Source: Alphaproteobacteria bacterium
Lineage (GTDB): Bacteria; Pseudomonadota; Alphaproteobacteria; UBA8366
Length of the DNA: 27,114 nt
Direction: 5' to 3'
Assembly (NCBI GenBank): GCA_029861675.1
Contig: JAOTYV010000024.1
Coordinates: 1 to 27,114, forward strand
Position 1 is the first letter of the stretch. Every line of letters begins with the position of its first letter. Position numbers and translations under genes: made by a program. Under the pieces are notes generated by a model that was given only the letters and a program-made list of their open reading frames with translations, was not told the origin of the DNA and did not search any database. Positions 14,814 through 22,676 of the stretch are shown in pieces.

Positions 14814-17129
14814 ATGAGCGCCGACCCCAGAAACACCATCCGGCAAGACGACGACCCTTATATCGGCACGATCGTGCAGCCGGACGTTATCGCGCCCGGG
14901 GATCTGGGGACGGCCACCGTCACGCCCGAAGGCGTTTTCGAGGCCGGCAGCTTCCAGACGTTCACGATCGTCTATACCGCGGGGCGCTATGGTATCGACG
15001 ACAGCGGCAGCCTGAAAATCTGCCACCGCTTTGCGGCGGACCAGGCGCGCGCCCAGTTCGACGATCCAAAGGGCGTGAACTACACCACCGTGGTCGCCAG
15101 CAACAACGCGGTGCTCGAGACCCGCTACGACCCGAAGGGGCATACGCGGCCCTGGGACCGGACGCTCTATATCAAGGTGGTGAACGGGTTCCTGTCGGAA
15201 GGCGATACCATCACGGTGACCTTTGGCGAGCAAAGCCAAGGCGGCGTCGGCATGCGGCTGCAAACCTTTTGCGAGGACGAATACCGGTTCCGCGTGCTGG
15301 TCGATCCGATCGCGACCTGCAACTACCAGGCGCTGCCCGTGCAACCGACGATCACGGTCGGGCCGGGTTTGCCGACCGGGTGGATGGCGGTTCTGCCGAC
15401 GCTGCGCCGGACCGGCGAGCGCTTCAGCCTGGGCATGAAGGCCGAGGACAAATGGGGCAACCCCACGGACCGCGAGGAATGGACGGCGCGCTTGGAACCG
15501 TCGCTGCCGGTCGAGAACCTGCCCGAGACCGTGACTGTCCGCCAGGGTGCGTTTACCTCGCTCATCGAAGGCTTGACGGTTGATGCGCCGGGCGACCTGA
15601 CGATCACGCTGCGCGACGAAGCGGGAACGGAAATGGCGCGCTCGAACCCGCTGCGCATCGTTGCCGAGTCCGAGACGCTGCATTGGTGGGGCGACATGCA
15701 CGGCCAATCGCAGGAGACCGTGGGCACCAACAGCGCCGAGCAATATTTCGAGTTCGCCCGCGACAAGGCCTTCCTCGATGTCAGCGGCCACCAAGGCAAC
15801 GACTTCCAGATCAGCACCGAATTCTGGAACTGGCTGAACGAGTTGACCGCCGTATTCAACCAGGACGGCAGCTTCGTGACTCTGCCGGGTTATGAGTGGT
15901 CGGGCAACACCGCCCTCGGCGGCGACCGGAACGTCTATTTCACCACCGAAAACCGGCAGATCCGCCGCTCCTCCCATGCCTTGGTCGAGGACATGCGCGA
16001 CCTCGCCACGGATTCGACCACGGCGGAACGGCTGTTCGCCGATTTGAAGGCGGCCGGTGAAGACGTCGTGACCTTTGCCCATTGCGGCGGCCGCTACGCC
16101 GACGTGAAACTCGCCCATGACGGCGACATCGAAAAATCGATGGAGATCCATTCGGCCTGGGGCACCTTCGAATGGCTGCTGCACGATGCCTTCGAGATGG
16201 GCTACCGCGTCGGCATCGTCTCCAACAGCGACGGCCATAAGGGACGTCCGGGCGCAAGCTATCCGGGCTCCAGTTCCTTCGGCGCGATCGGCGGCCTGAC
16301 CTGCCTGAAGATGAAAGAACTGTCGCGCGCCGCCGTGTTCGACTGCCTGCGCAAACGCCACCATTACGGCACGACCGGGAACCGGATGTATCTCGACGTC
16401 GCGGCCGATTTTGACGCCCCCGGCACGCTCTATCACGACGATCCGGCGCTCGGCCCCGCCGAGGGACACGACGCGACGGCCGCGATCATGGGCGACATCG
16501 TGCATCTGCCCGACGGCGAGGTGACGCTGAAAGTCGACATGATCGGCTCTTCACCGATCGAGCGCGTGGACATCTTCAACGGCCTCGACCATTTGGAAAC
16601 GCTGCGCCCCTACACCCAGGAAGATCTCGGCAACCGGATCCGCGTCATCTGGGAAGGGGCCGAATACCGGGGCCGGTTCCGCCAGGTTGTCTGGGACGGC
16701 ACCGCGGAATTCTCGGAAAACCGTATTCTCCGCACCGAGCCGATCAATTTTTACAATCTCGACAAAACCCTCGACCAAATCGGCGACAACCGGCTGCAGT
16801 GGCGCGCGCTGACCACCGGCAATTTGGGCGGGTTCGATGCCTGGCTGGAAGACGCCTATGGCGGCACGATGGCGATCGACACGAGACTGGTGAAAGCGGG
16901 CGTCCCGCTCGAGGATATCGGCTACGAAGATGAAGAATTCGACGCCGGCGCGCTCGGCCGCAAGCTGCGGATATTCCGGTTGCCCGAAGACAACCCGCAT
17001 CGCGCCATGTCGTTCGAGCGGCGCATCGTGGTACAGCCGGATCGCGATAATCCGCTCTTCGTTCGCGTCACGCAGGAAGACGGCTTCGTGATCTGGTCGA
17101 GCCCGATATATTTCTTCCGCAAGCACTGA
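14814..17129 (+). CDS. DUF3604 protein with PHP-like metal-binding motifs
   Basis: A 771-residue protein of the DUF3604 family, function unknown. Residues 1 to about 285 form a beta-rich N-terminal part without recognised catalytic motifs. From about 288 comes a PHP-like metallohydrolase pattern: GDMHGQ (Asp294, His296), SGHQGND (His326), PGYEWSG (Glu361), FAHCGG (His423), MEIHSAWG (Glu444, His446) and NSDGH (Asp473, His475). The set resembles the trinuclear metal site of PHP phosphoesterases. Residues after about 510 are a C-terminal beta-rich extension. No signal peptide is visible, so a cytoplasmic location is likely. GAGGA is 8 nt before the ATG. It lies 78 bp after the dioxygenase and 10 bp before DUF350 in one direction, so it probably acts on the same imported compound. 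Substrate unknown. Confidence 0.88.
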   Translation: MSADPRNTIRQDDDPYIGTIVQPDVIAPGDLGTATVTPEGVFEAGSFQTFTIVYTAGRYGIDDSGSLKICHRFAADQARAQFDDPKGVNYTTVVASNNAVLETRYDPKGHTRPWDRTLYIKVVNGFLSEGDTITVTFGEQSQGGVGMRLQTFCEDEYRFRVLVDPIATCNYQALPVQPTITVGPGLPTGWMAVLPTLRRTGERFSLGMKAEDKWGNPTDREEWTARLEPSLPVENLPETVTVRQGAFTSLIEGLTVDAPGDLTITLRDEAGTEMARSNPLRIVAESETLHWWGDMHGQSQETVGTNSAEQYFEFARDKAFLDVSGHQGNDFQISTEFWNWLNELTAVFNQDGSFVTLPGYEWSGNTALGGDRNVYFTTENRQIRRSSHALVEDMRDLATDSTTAERLFADLKAAGEDVVTFAHCGGRYADVKLAHDGDIEKSMEIHSAWGTFEWLLHDAFEMGYRVGIVSNSDGHKGRPGASYPGSSSFGAIGGLTCLKMKELSRAAVFDCLRKRHHYGTTGNRMYLDVAADFDAPGTLYHDDPALGPAEGHDATAAIMGDIVHLPDGEVTLKVDMIGSSPIERVDIFNGLDHLETLRPYTQEDLGNRIRVIWEGAEYRGRFRQVVWDGTAEFSENRILRTEPINFYNLDKTLDQIGDNRLQWRALTTGNLGGFDAWLEDAYGGTMAIDTRLVKAGVPLEDIGYEDEEFDAGALGRKLRIFRLPEDNPHRAMSFERRIVVQPDRDNPLFVRVTQEDGFVIWSSPIYFFRKH

Positions 17130-17139
17130 CGGATCGAAT

Positions 17140-17553
17140 ATGGATCCCGTCTTTCAAAGCTTCCTTGCCGGCGTTCCCGTACTCCTGTTGCACTTCGGTG
17201 TGACGGTCCTGCTACTCGGCGGCGGTGTCGCCCTCTACCTTGTCGTGACGCCGCACCATGAAATTCGTTTGATCCGAAACGGCAATACCGCCGCCGCGGT
17301 GTCTCTGTCGGGCGCCGTCTTGGGGCTTGGGTTGCCCTTGGCGTTCTGCATGGCGCGCAGCGTCAACGTGCTCGATATCGTGATATGGGGCGTGATCACG
17401 CTGCTGCTGCAATTGGTTGCCTACCGGTTGGCCGATCTGGTGCTGCGCGACCTTCCCGGCCGCATCGAGAACGACGAAATCGGACCCGCCATCCTGCTGG
17501 TCGCGATCAAGCTCGCCATCGCGTTCATCAACGCCGCCGCGGTCGCGGGCTAG
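17140..17553 (+). CDS. DUF350 (YjfL/UPF0719-like) inner-membrane protein
   Basis: A 137-residue protein with four predicted membrane helices (about 10-38, 48-72, 75-98, 112-135). Internal two-fold similarity is typical of DUF350: SGAVLGLGLPLAFCMA after the second turn and DEIGPAILLVAIKLAIAFINAAAVAG at the end are recognisable family segments. Molecular function is not established. In other bacteria members of this family sit beside envelope-stress or membrane-maintenance genes. Here it begins 10 bp after the DUF3604 stop with GGA 7 nt upstream of the ATG and is followed 53 bp later by an anchored protease, so both could be membrane-quality genes co-transcribed with the catabolic cluster. Confidence 0.85.
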   Translation: MDPVFQSFLAGVPVLLLHFGVTVLLLGGGVALYLVVTPHHEIRLIRNGNTAAAVSLSGAVLGLGLPLAFCMARSVNVLDIVIWGVITLLLQLVAYRLADLVLRDLPGRIENDEIGPAILLVAIKLAIAFINAAAVAG

Positions 17554-17606
17554 GGATAGTGCCGATGACCGCGCCGCTCGAATGACCATGCGGGACGGCC
17601 GATAGG

Positions 17607-18503
17607 ATGCGGTTTTTCGACGTCATCGCGCTCGTCGCCATCGTGGTCCTCGCGGTTTATTTCGTGCCGGATCGTGACGATAAATCCCCGTCGCCCCGCC
17701 GGCCGGACCCTACACCGCGGATCGCCGCGCCCGTCCCCGCGCCGAACGACATCCGGCCCGACCGCCCGCTCGCCGCGCCGTCCCGCCGCGACCAGGTCTT
17801 CGAGATCGAACTTGGGCCCAAAAAACAATCCACGGGCACCGCCTTCGCGGTCTCCGACAATGGCGATTTCTTCACCGCCCGGCACGTCACCGACGGCTGC
17901 AAGCACCTCGCCATCAAAACGGGGTCGCGCCGGGCCTCCCTGGTCAGGAATACCGCCTTCCACAAGAACGCCGATCTCAGCCTGCTCAAGGCCAACTTCC
18001 GGCCGCCCGCGCTGCCGATCCAACGGGCCGAACTCGGCTACGGCCAGGACGGCTTTCACTTTGGATTTCCGAAGGGCAAACCCGGCGCGGTCCACTCGCA
18101 ACTGATCGGCCGCATGCGCATGCGGCTCAAGGGCCGCTACCGCACGTCCGAACCGGTGCTGGTCTGGGCGCACCGGCGGCGCATCCCGGATATCGGTTTC
18201 GAGCTGGGCGGCATCAGCGGCGGCCCGATACTGGACGCCGAGGGCGCCGTGGTCGGGGTCCATGTGGCGGGCGCGAAACGCCGCGGCCGCGCCTATTCCG
18301 TCGCCCCGGCGACGATGGAAGGCATGGTACAACGCAACGGCATCAAACCTGCCCGGCAGCATCGCCGCGCCGATTGGCTGAAGACCCTCAACAAGGACCA
18401 GTTCGACAAATCCGGCGTCGTCCTGCGCCAACGGCTCAGCGTGGCGAAGGTCTACTGCCTGATCGACGACCGCTTGTTGAAGAAACGCCGGCGGCGGCGC
18501 TAG
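17607..18503 (+). CDS. Membrane-anchored trypsin-like serine protease
   Basis: A 298-residue protein: an N-terminal helix (about 4-20) as uncleaved anchor, a Pro/Arg-rich linker (21-60) and a trypsin-fold domain (about 64-265). The catalytic triad is visible: His93 in FFTARHVTDGC, Asp123 in KNADLSLLKA and Ser204 in GGISGGPILD. No PDZ domain follows, so it is not a typical DegP. The C terminus ends in a strongly basic tail (KKRRRRR). Predicted periplasmic orientation follows from the anchor, although the positively charged linker after the helix makes topology less certain. It is the last gene of the plus-strand cluster and its stop lies only 6 bp from the convergent fhs stop. Substrate unknown. 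Confidence 0.85.
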   Translation: MRFFDVIALVAIVVLAVYFVPDRDDKSPSPRRPDPTPRIAAPVPAPNDIRPDRPLAAPSRRDQVFEIELGPKKQSTGTAFAVSDNGDFFTARHVTDGCKHLAIKTGSRRASLVRNTAFHKNADLSLLKANFRPPALPIQRAELGYGQDGFHFGFPKGKPGAVHSQLIGRMRMRLKGRYRTSEPVLVWAHRRRIPDIGFELGGISGGPILDAEGAVVGVHVAGAKRRGRAYSVAPATMEGMVQRNGIKPARQHRRADWLKTLNKDQFDKSGVVLRQRLSVAKVYCLIDDRLLKKRRRRR

Positions 18504-18509
18504 GCCGCC

Positions 18510-20189
18510 TCAGAACAGCCCTTCGATCTCGCCCGCGTCGTTGACCAGGATTTGCTCGGCCGCGGGCTTCCGCGGCAATCCCGGCATCGTCATGATGTCG
18601 CCGCAGACCACCACGAGAAATTCGGCCCCGGCAGCCAATCGCACCTCGCGGATGGGAATGACGTGGCCGCTCGGCGCGCCCCGCAGGTTCGGGTCGGTGG
18701 AGAAGCTGTATTGCGTCTTCGCCATGCAGATCGGCATGGCGCCGTGCCCGGCCTTCTCCAGCGCGCTGAACCGGGCACGCACGCCCTTGTCGCCGTCGAT
18801 ATCCTCGGCGCCATAAATCGAGCGGGCGATGGTGCGCACCTTGTCCCAAAGCGGCATGTCGTCGGGATAGAGCGGACGGAAATCGGCCGTGCCGCCCTCG
18901 ACCATCGCGACCAGACGCATCGCCAGTTGCTCGGTTCCCGCCCCGCCATTCGCCCAATGGCTGCAGACGATCGCCTCGACGTCGAGCGCCGCACAGTGAT
19001 CGACAACCGCCTGCATCTCCGCCTCGGTGTCGCCGTCGAATTGGTTGACGCCTACGATTACCGGCACGCCGAATGATTTGAGATTGCGGATATGCCGGTC
19101 CAGATTGGCGAGCCCCTCCTTGACGGCGGCGACATTCTCCTTCCCATAATCGCCGCGCTCGACGCCGCCATGGGATTTCAGCGCCCGGACCGTGGCGACC
19201 AGAACCGCCGCCTCGGGCCGCAGCCCGGCCTTGCGGCATTTGATGTCGAAGAACTTCTCCGCGCCCAGATCGGCGCCGAAGCCGGCCTCGGTGACCACGT
19301 AATCGGCCAGTTTGAGCGCCGTTTCGGTAGCAATCACCGAGTTGCAGCCATGCGCGATATTGGCGAAGGGACCGCCATGGATAAAGGCGGGATTGTGCTC
19401 CAGCGTCTGCACCAGGTTGGGCATCAGCGCGTCCCGCAGCAACGCGGTCATCGCACCGGCCGCGTCCAAATCCGCCGCAAAAATCGGTTTGCGCTCCCGC
19501 GTCTCGCCGACCTGAATATTGCCGAGGCGGCGCTGCAAATCGTCCACGTCGCGCGACAGACAGAAGATCGCCATCACCTCCGACGCGACCGTGATGTCGA
19601 AGCCGCTCTGGCGTGGAAACCCGTTGGCGACTCCACCCAGCGACAGCACCACATCCCGCAGCGCCCGGTCGTTCATGTCGACAACGCGCCGCCAACTGAT
19701 CCGCCGGCTGTCGATTTCCCGGCCGTTGCCCCAATAGACGTGATTGTCGATCATCGCGGCGAGCAGATTGTGCGCGGCGCCGATGGCATGCATGTCGCCG
19801 GTGAAATGCAGATTGATGTCTTCCATCGGGACCACCTGCGCGTAGCCGCCGCCGGCCGCGCCGCCCTTCATGCCGAAGCAGGGGCCGAGGCTCGGCTCGC
19901 GCAGACAGATCGCGGTCTTCTTGCCGATGCGATTGAGGCCGTCGCCGAGCCCGACCGTCATCGTCGTCTTGCCTTCGCCGGCGGGCGTCGGCGTCATCGC
20001 GGTCACCAGGATCAATCGTCCGGTGGGCCGATCCTGCAATGTTTTCAGAAAGTCGAAACTCACCTTCGCCTTATTCGGACCATAGCGGTACAGCGCGTCA
20101 TTGGGAATCGACAAGGTTTCGGCGATCTGCTCTATCGGAAGCAGTTCCGCCGCGCGGGCAATTTCAATATCGCTTTTCGGTGTCGCCAT
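18510..20189 (-). CDS. fhs: Formate-tetrahydrofolate ligase
   Basis: This cytoplasmic one-carbon enzyme makes 10-formyl-THF from formate, THF and ATP, or runs in reverse to release formate. The 559-residue length is standard. The P-loop variant [11 protein letters not shown] (66-76), the conserved [36 protein letters not shown] block (about 97-130) and the [19 protein letters not shown] region are clear; the C-terminal [18 protein letters not shown] motif is present. The ATG at 20189 is preceded by AGG at a short distance. It is monocistronic as far as seen, divergent from the hydroxyacid dehydrogenase gene. In combination with a selenocysteine system elsewhere in the window, formate metabolism (selenium-dependent formate dehydrogenase) is a reasonable but unproven connection. 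Confidence 0.97.
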   Translation of the reverse strand: MATPKSDIEIARAAELLPIEQIAETLSIPNDALYRYGPNKAKVSFDFLKTLQDRPTGRLILVTAMTPTPAGEGKTTMTVGLGDGLNRIGKKTAICLREPSLGPCFGMKGGAAGGGYAQVVPMEDINLHFTGDMHAIGAAHNLLAAMIDNHVYWGNGREIDSRRISWRRVVDMNDRALRDVVLSLGGVANGFPRQSGFDITVASEVMAIFCLSRDVDDLQRRLGNIQVGETRERKPIFAADLDAAGAMTALLRDALMPNLVQTLEHNPAFIHGGPFANIAHGCNSVIATETALKLADYVVTEAGFGADLGAEKFFDIKCRKAGLRPEAAVLVATVRALKSHGGVERGDYGKENVAAVKEGLANLDRHIRNLKSFGVPVIVGVNQFDGDTEAEMQAVVDHCAALDVEAIVCSHWANGGAGTEQLAMRLVAMVEGGTADFRPLYPDDMPLWDKVRTIARSIYGAEDIDGDKGVRARFSALEKAGHGAMPICMAKTQYSFSTDPNLRGAPSGHVIPIREVRLAAGAEFLVVVCGDIMTMPGLPRKPAAEQILVNDAGEIEGLF

Positions 20190-20222
20190 AGCCTGATATC
20201 CCGATGTTTTTGATTATTTCAA

Positions 20223-20328
20223 CAACTCTAGCCTGCCGCCGACGGCAATAGAAGCAAATCACGAATGTGTGCGTTTCGGCCAGATCCGAAAAGAAGCTGC
20301 AACAACCCGGCGGGAGCCGCTAGAGTTG
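20223..20328. promoter_or_regulatory. Divergent promoter region with mirrored GCTAGAGTTG boxes
   Basis: CAACTCTAGC (20223-20232) and GCTAGAGTTG (20319-20328) are exact inverted copies. Each reads GCTAGAGTTG toward its own gene and lies 37 bp (dehydrogenase) or 33 bp (fhs) before the start codon. TAGAGT could be a -10-like element (compare TATAAT). The -35 sequences are weak (CTGCAA at 20297-20302 for the plus strand, 18-bp spacer). Confidence 0.5.
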
Positions 20329-20365
20329 CGGCCTAACCGTTCAATAATACAGGGGAACTCCAATC

Positions 20366-21313
20366 ATGCGCGTCGCCATCCTAGACGATTACTTCAATGC
20401 CGCCCTCGATCTCGCCGATTGGAGCGCCCTCGACGGAAAAGCCGAGATCACGGTCTTCACGGAATTTCTCGACGGCGAGGATACGGTCGCCAATGCGCTC
20501 GCCGATTTCGAGATCATCGTCGGCATGCGGGAGCGTACCCGCTTTCCCGCATCGCTGATCGAACGGCTGCCGAAACTGAAGCTGCTCATCACCACCGGCA
20601 TGCGCAACCTCTCCTTCGATATGGAGGCGGCGCACAAGCAGGGCGTCACCGTGTGCGGCACCGGCGGTCTCGGCAGCCCGACCTCGGAACTCGCGGTCGG
20701 CATGATGATCGGCCTGATGCGCGATATTCCGGGCCAGACCCGCTCGATGCAGGAAGGCGGCTGGCAAACCCGCGCCGGCGTCGATTTGCAGGGGCGGACG
20801 CTGGGACTGGTCGGCCTCGGTAAGCTCGGCGGCGCGGTGGCCGCCGTCGGCAACGCCTTCGGCATGAAGGTGATCGCCTGGAGCCAAAACCTGACCGACG
20901 AGCGTGCCGCCGAATGCAACGCCACACGGGTCGACAAGGATGCGCTGTTCACCGAATCCGACGTCATTTCGGTCCATTTGATTTTGAGCGACCGCTCGCG
21001 CGGGTTGGTCGGCGCGCGCGAACTCGGCCTGATGAAATCCTCGGCCTATATCGTCAACACGTCCCGCGGCCCGATCATCGACGAAAACGCATTGCTCAAA
21101 TCCCTGCAGGCGAAGGATATCGCCGGCGCGGCGATCGATGTCTACGGCACCGAGCCCCTGGCCGCCGATCACCCGCTGCGAAAACTCGACACCGTGCTGC
21201 TGACGCCGCATATCGGTTATGTCACCCGGGACAATTTCGCCAAGATGTATCAGGATGCGGCCGATGATGTCGCGGCGTTCCTCGGCGGCGACCCGATCCG
21301 CGTGTTGAAGTGA
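20366..21313 (+). CDS. D-2-hydroxyacid dehydrogenase, NAD(P)-dependent
   Basis: A 315-residue member of the D-isomer-specific 2-hydroxyacid dehydrogenase family (PGDH/glyoxylate/hydroxypyruvate reductase relatives), reducing a 2-oxoacid to the D-hydroxyacid or the reverse. The nucleotide fold motif GLGKLG (150-155) is intact, and catalytic residues are Arg234 (NTSRGPIID), Glu263 (YGTEPL) and His282 (LTPHIGY). The N-terminal part (VAILDDYFNAALDLADW) is characteristic of a subgroup frequent in alpha- and betaproteobacteria whose substrate is unknown. AGGGGA is 9 nt before the ATG. It is transcribed divergently from fhs, and its 3' end faces the acuI-like gene across a palindromic repeat. Confidence 0.93.
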   Translation: MRVAILDDYFNAALDLADWSALDGKAEITVFTEFLDGEDTVANALADFEIIVGMRERTRFPASLIERLPKLKLLITTGMRNLSFDMEAAHKQGVTVCGTGGLGSPTSELAVGMMIGLMRDIPGQTRSMQEGGWQTRAGVDLQGRTLGLVGLGKLGGAVAAVGNAFGMKVIAWSQNLTDERAAECNATRVDKDALFTESDVISVHLILSDRSRGLVGARELGLMKSSAYIVNTSRGPIIDENALLKSLQAKDIAGAAIDVYGTEPLAADHPLRKLDTVLLTPHIGYVTRDNFAKMYQDAADDVAAFLGGDPIRVLK

Positions 21314-21325
21314 CGCGCCGCCCTA

Positions 21326-21365
21326 AGACCATTCCTTGTTCAAAATGACTTAAGTGAAATGGTCT
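21326..21365. repeat. 8-bp inverted repeat adjoining dispersed repeat copy B
   Basis: AGACCATT (21326-21333) and AATGGTCT (21358-21365) are exact inverted repeats enclosing 24 nt, with the palindrome ACTTAAGT at 21348-21355 inside. It overlaps the end of copy B by four bases and fills the gap between two convergent genes, so together they may form a bidirectional transcript end. Confidence 0.7.
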
Positions 21366-21430
21366 ATCTCTTTGTTTATACGCAAATACGTCGTCGCGAA
21401 CCGTTTCGGTTCGCTCGGGATTTGCTCTAA
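21362..21430 (-). repeat. Dispersed 69-bp stop-codon-linked repeat, copy B
   Basis: Read on the minus strand it begins at the TAG stop of the acuI-like gene, as copy A begins at the TAG of the dioxygenase. It holds a perfect hairpin, GCGAACCG (21396-21403) and CGGTTCGC (21407-21414) with a 3-nt loop, and outer arms GCAAAT/ATTTGC. Neither strand shows a T run directly after the hairpin. Confidence 0.85.
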
Positions 21431-22425
21431 GCGTTGACGTCGATCACCCGGCGGCCGCGGATCGCGCCGTTCAGGATCGCGTCCGCCGCCTCGCCGACAC
21501 TGGCGAGCCCGGTCACCTCGGTCATCGCATCGAGCTTGTCGAGCGGCAAATCGGCGGCGATCCGCTTCCAGACGCGTTCGCGGTTTTCGTAGGGCTGCAT
21601 CACGGAATCGATGCCAAGCAGGTTGACGCCCCGCAGCAGGAACGGAATGACCGTCGTCTCCAGCTTGGGCCCGCCGGCGAGGCCGCAGGCCGCGACCGAT
21701 CCGCCGTATTGCATCTGCGTCAACACCGTGGCGAGCGTGGTCGAGCCCACCGTATCGACGCACCCGGCCCATTTCTCGCGGTCGAGCGGCCGCCCCGAAA
21801 CCTCAGACAGTTCGGCCCGGTCGACGATCTCCGCCGCGCCCAGCGATTTCAGGTAGTCCCCCTGCTCCGGGCGGCCGGTCGAGGCGGCCACCGTGTAGCC
21901 AAGCCGGGCCAGGATCGCCACCGCCACGGACCCGACCCCGCCGGCGGCGCCGGTGACCAGAACCGTGCCGGCATAGGACGTGAGCCCGTGTTGCTCCAGC
22001 GCATCGACGCATAGCATCGAAGTGAAGCCCGCGGTGCCGACCGCCATCGCCTGTTGCGCGCTCAAGCCGTCCGGCAGCGGCACCAGCCACTCCCCCTTGA
22101 CCCGGGCCTTCTGCGCATAGCCGCCCCAATGAACTTCACCGACTCGCCAGCCGGTTAGGACGACCTTGTCGCCGGCCTTGTAGCGGGCGTTATCGGAGGA
22201 TTCCACCGTGCCGGCGAAATCGATCCCGGGGACATGCGGATAGTCGCGCACCAGCTTGCCGATGCCCTTGACGACCATGCCGTCCTTGTAATTGACCGTG
22301 GAATAGTCGACCGCGACGGTGACATCGCCCTCGGGCAAATCTGCATCGGAAAGCCGGCGCACGTCATGGCTGACCTTGTCGTCGTGCTCGTCGAGAACGA
22401 GCGCGGAAAATTCGCTTGCGGCCAT
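21427..22425 (-). CDS. acuI: AcuI/YhdH-type quinone oxidoreductase-like acrylyl-CoA reductase
   Basis: A 332-residue medium-chain dehydrogenase/reductase of the YhdH/AcuI group, which lacks the catalytic zinc. AcuI members reduce acryloyl-CoA to propionyl-CoA with NADPH and detoxify acrylate from DMSP or 3-hydroxypropionate routes. Visible are VDYSTVNYKDG near residues 39-49, the substrate-channel WRVGEVHWGGYAQ, the nucleotide motif GAAGGVGSVAVAILARLGY and the C-terminal LLRGVNLLGIDSV, close to the LRGV.LLGIDSV family signature. The start at 22425 (MAASEFSAL) is preferred over the in-frame ATG at 22488 because AGGGGA lies 5 nt upstream and the shorter form matches family length. The function assignment to acryloyl-CoA specifically is by family. 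Its TAG stop is provided by a dispersed repeat. Confidence 0.85.
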   Translation of the reverse strand: MAASEFSALVLDEHDDKVSHDVRRLSDADLPEGDVTVAVDYSTVNYKDGMVVKGIGKLVRDYPHVPGIDFAGTVESSDNARYKAGDKVVLTGWRVGEVHWGGYAQKARVKGEWLVPLPDGLSAQQAMAVGTAGFTSMLCVDALEQHGLTSYAGTVLVTGAAGGVGSVAVAILARLGYTVAASTGRPEQGDYLKSLGAAEIVDRAELSEVSGRPLDREKWAGCVDTVGSTTLATVLTQMQYGGSVAACGLAGGPKLETTVIPFLLRGVNLLGIDSVMQPYENRERVWKRIAADLPLDKLDAMTEVTGLASVGEAADAILNGAIRGRRVIDVNA

Positions 22426-22676
22426 CGGTGTCCCCTGTCTTTTTGCGGTGTCTCGCTGGGGTATAAAACCTATGAGACCGGGCCGCAACCGACCGCCGGG
22501 GAGTGTGCCGCTTCAATCATAAAATGCCGTCGAAACGGCGCACGGTCCGCATCACAACGAACGTTTCCGGCTAGAGGCAAAGCCGGTCTAGATCTGTGCT
22601 ACCGTCGTCATGGATACGCGGCAGAGGCTTTTGGGAGCCCGGCCAAGCTTCGTAAACCCAGCCTGGGAGGACGCAG
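22426..22676. promoter_or_regulatory. Divergent region between acuI and the LLM oxidoreductase
   Basis: Contains two small hairpins: GCCGT CGAA ACGGC (22526-22539) and CCGGCT...AGCCGG (22567-22586, 8-nt loop). A strong ribosome site, GGGAGG, precedes the LLM gene by 6 nt, and a TTATAC box lies upstream of acuI on the minus strand (about 22460-22465). No gene is recognised. Confidence 0.45.

Noticed and set aside
14556..16505. 649-codon minus-strand frame opposite the dioxygenase and DUF3604 genes
   Set aside because: Opposite two genes with conserved catalytic motifs; no family resemblance.
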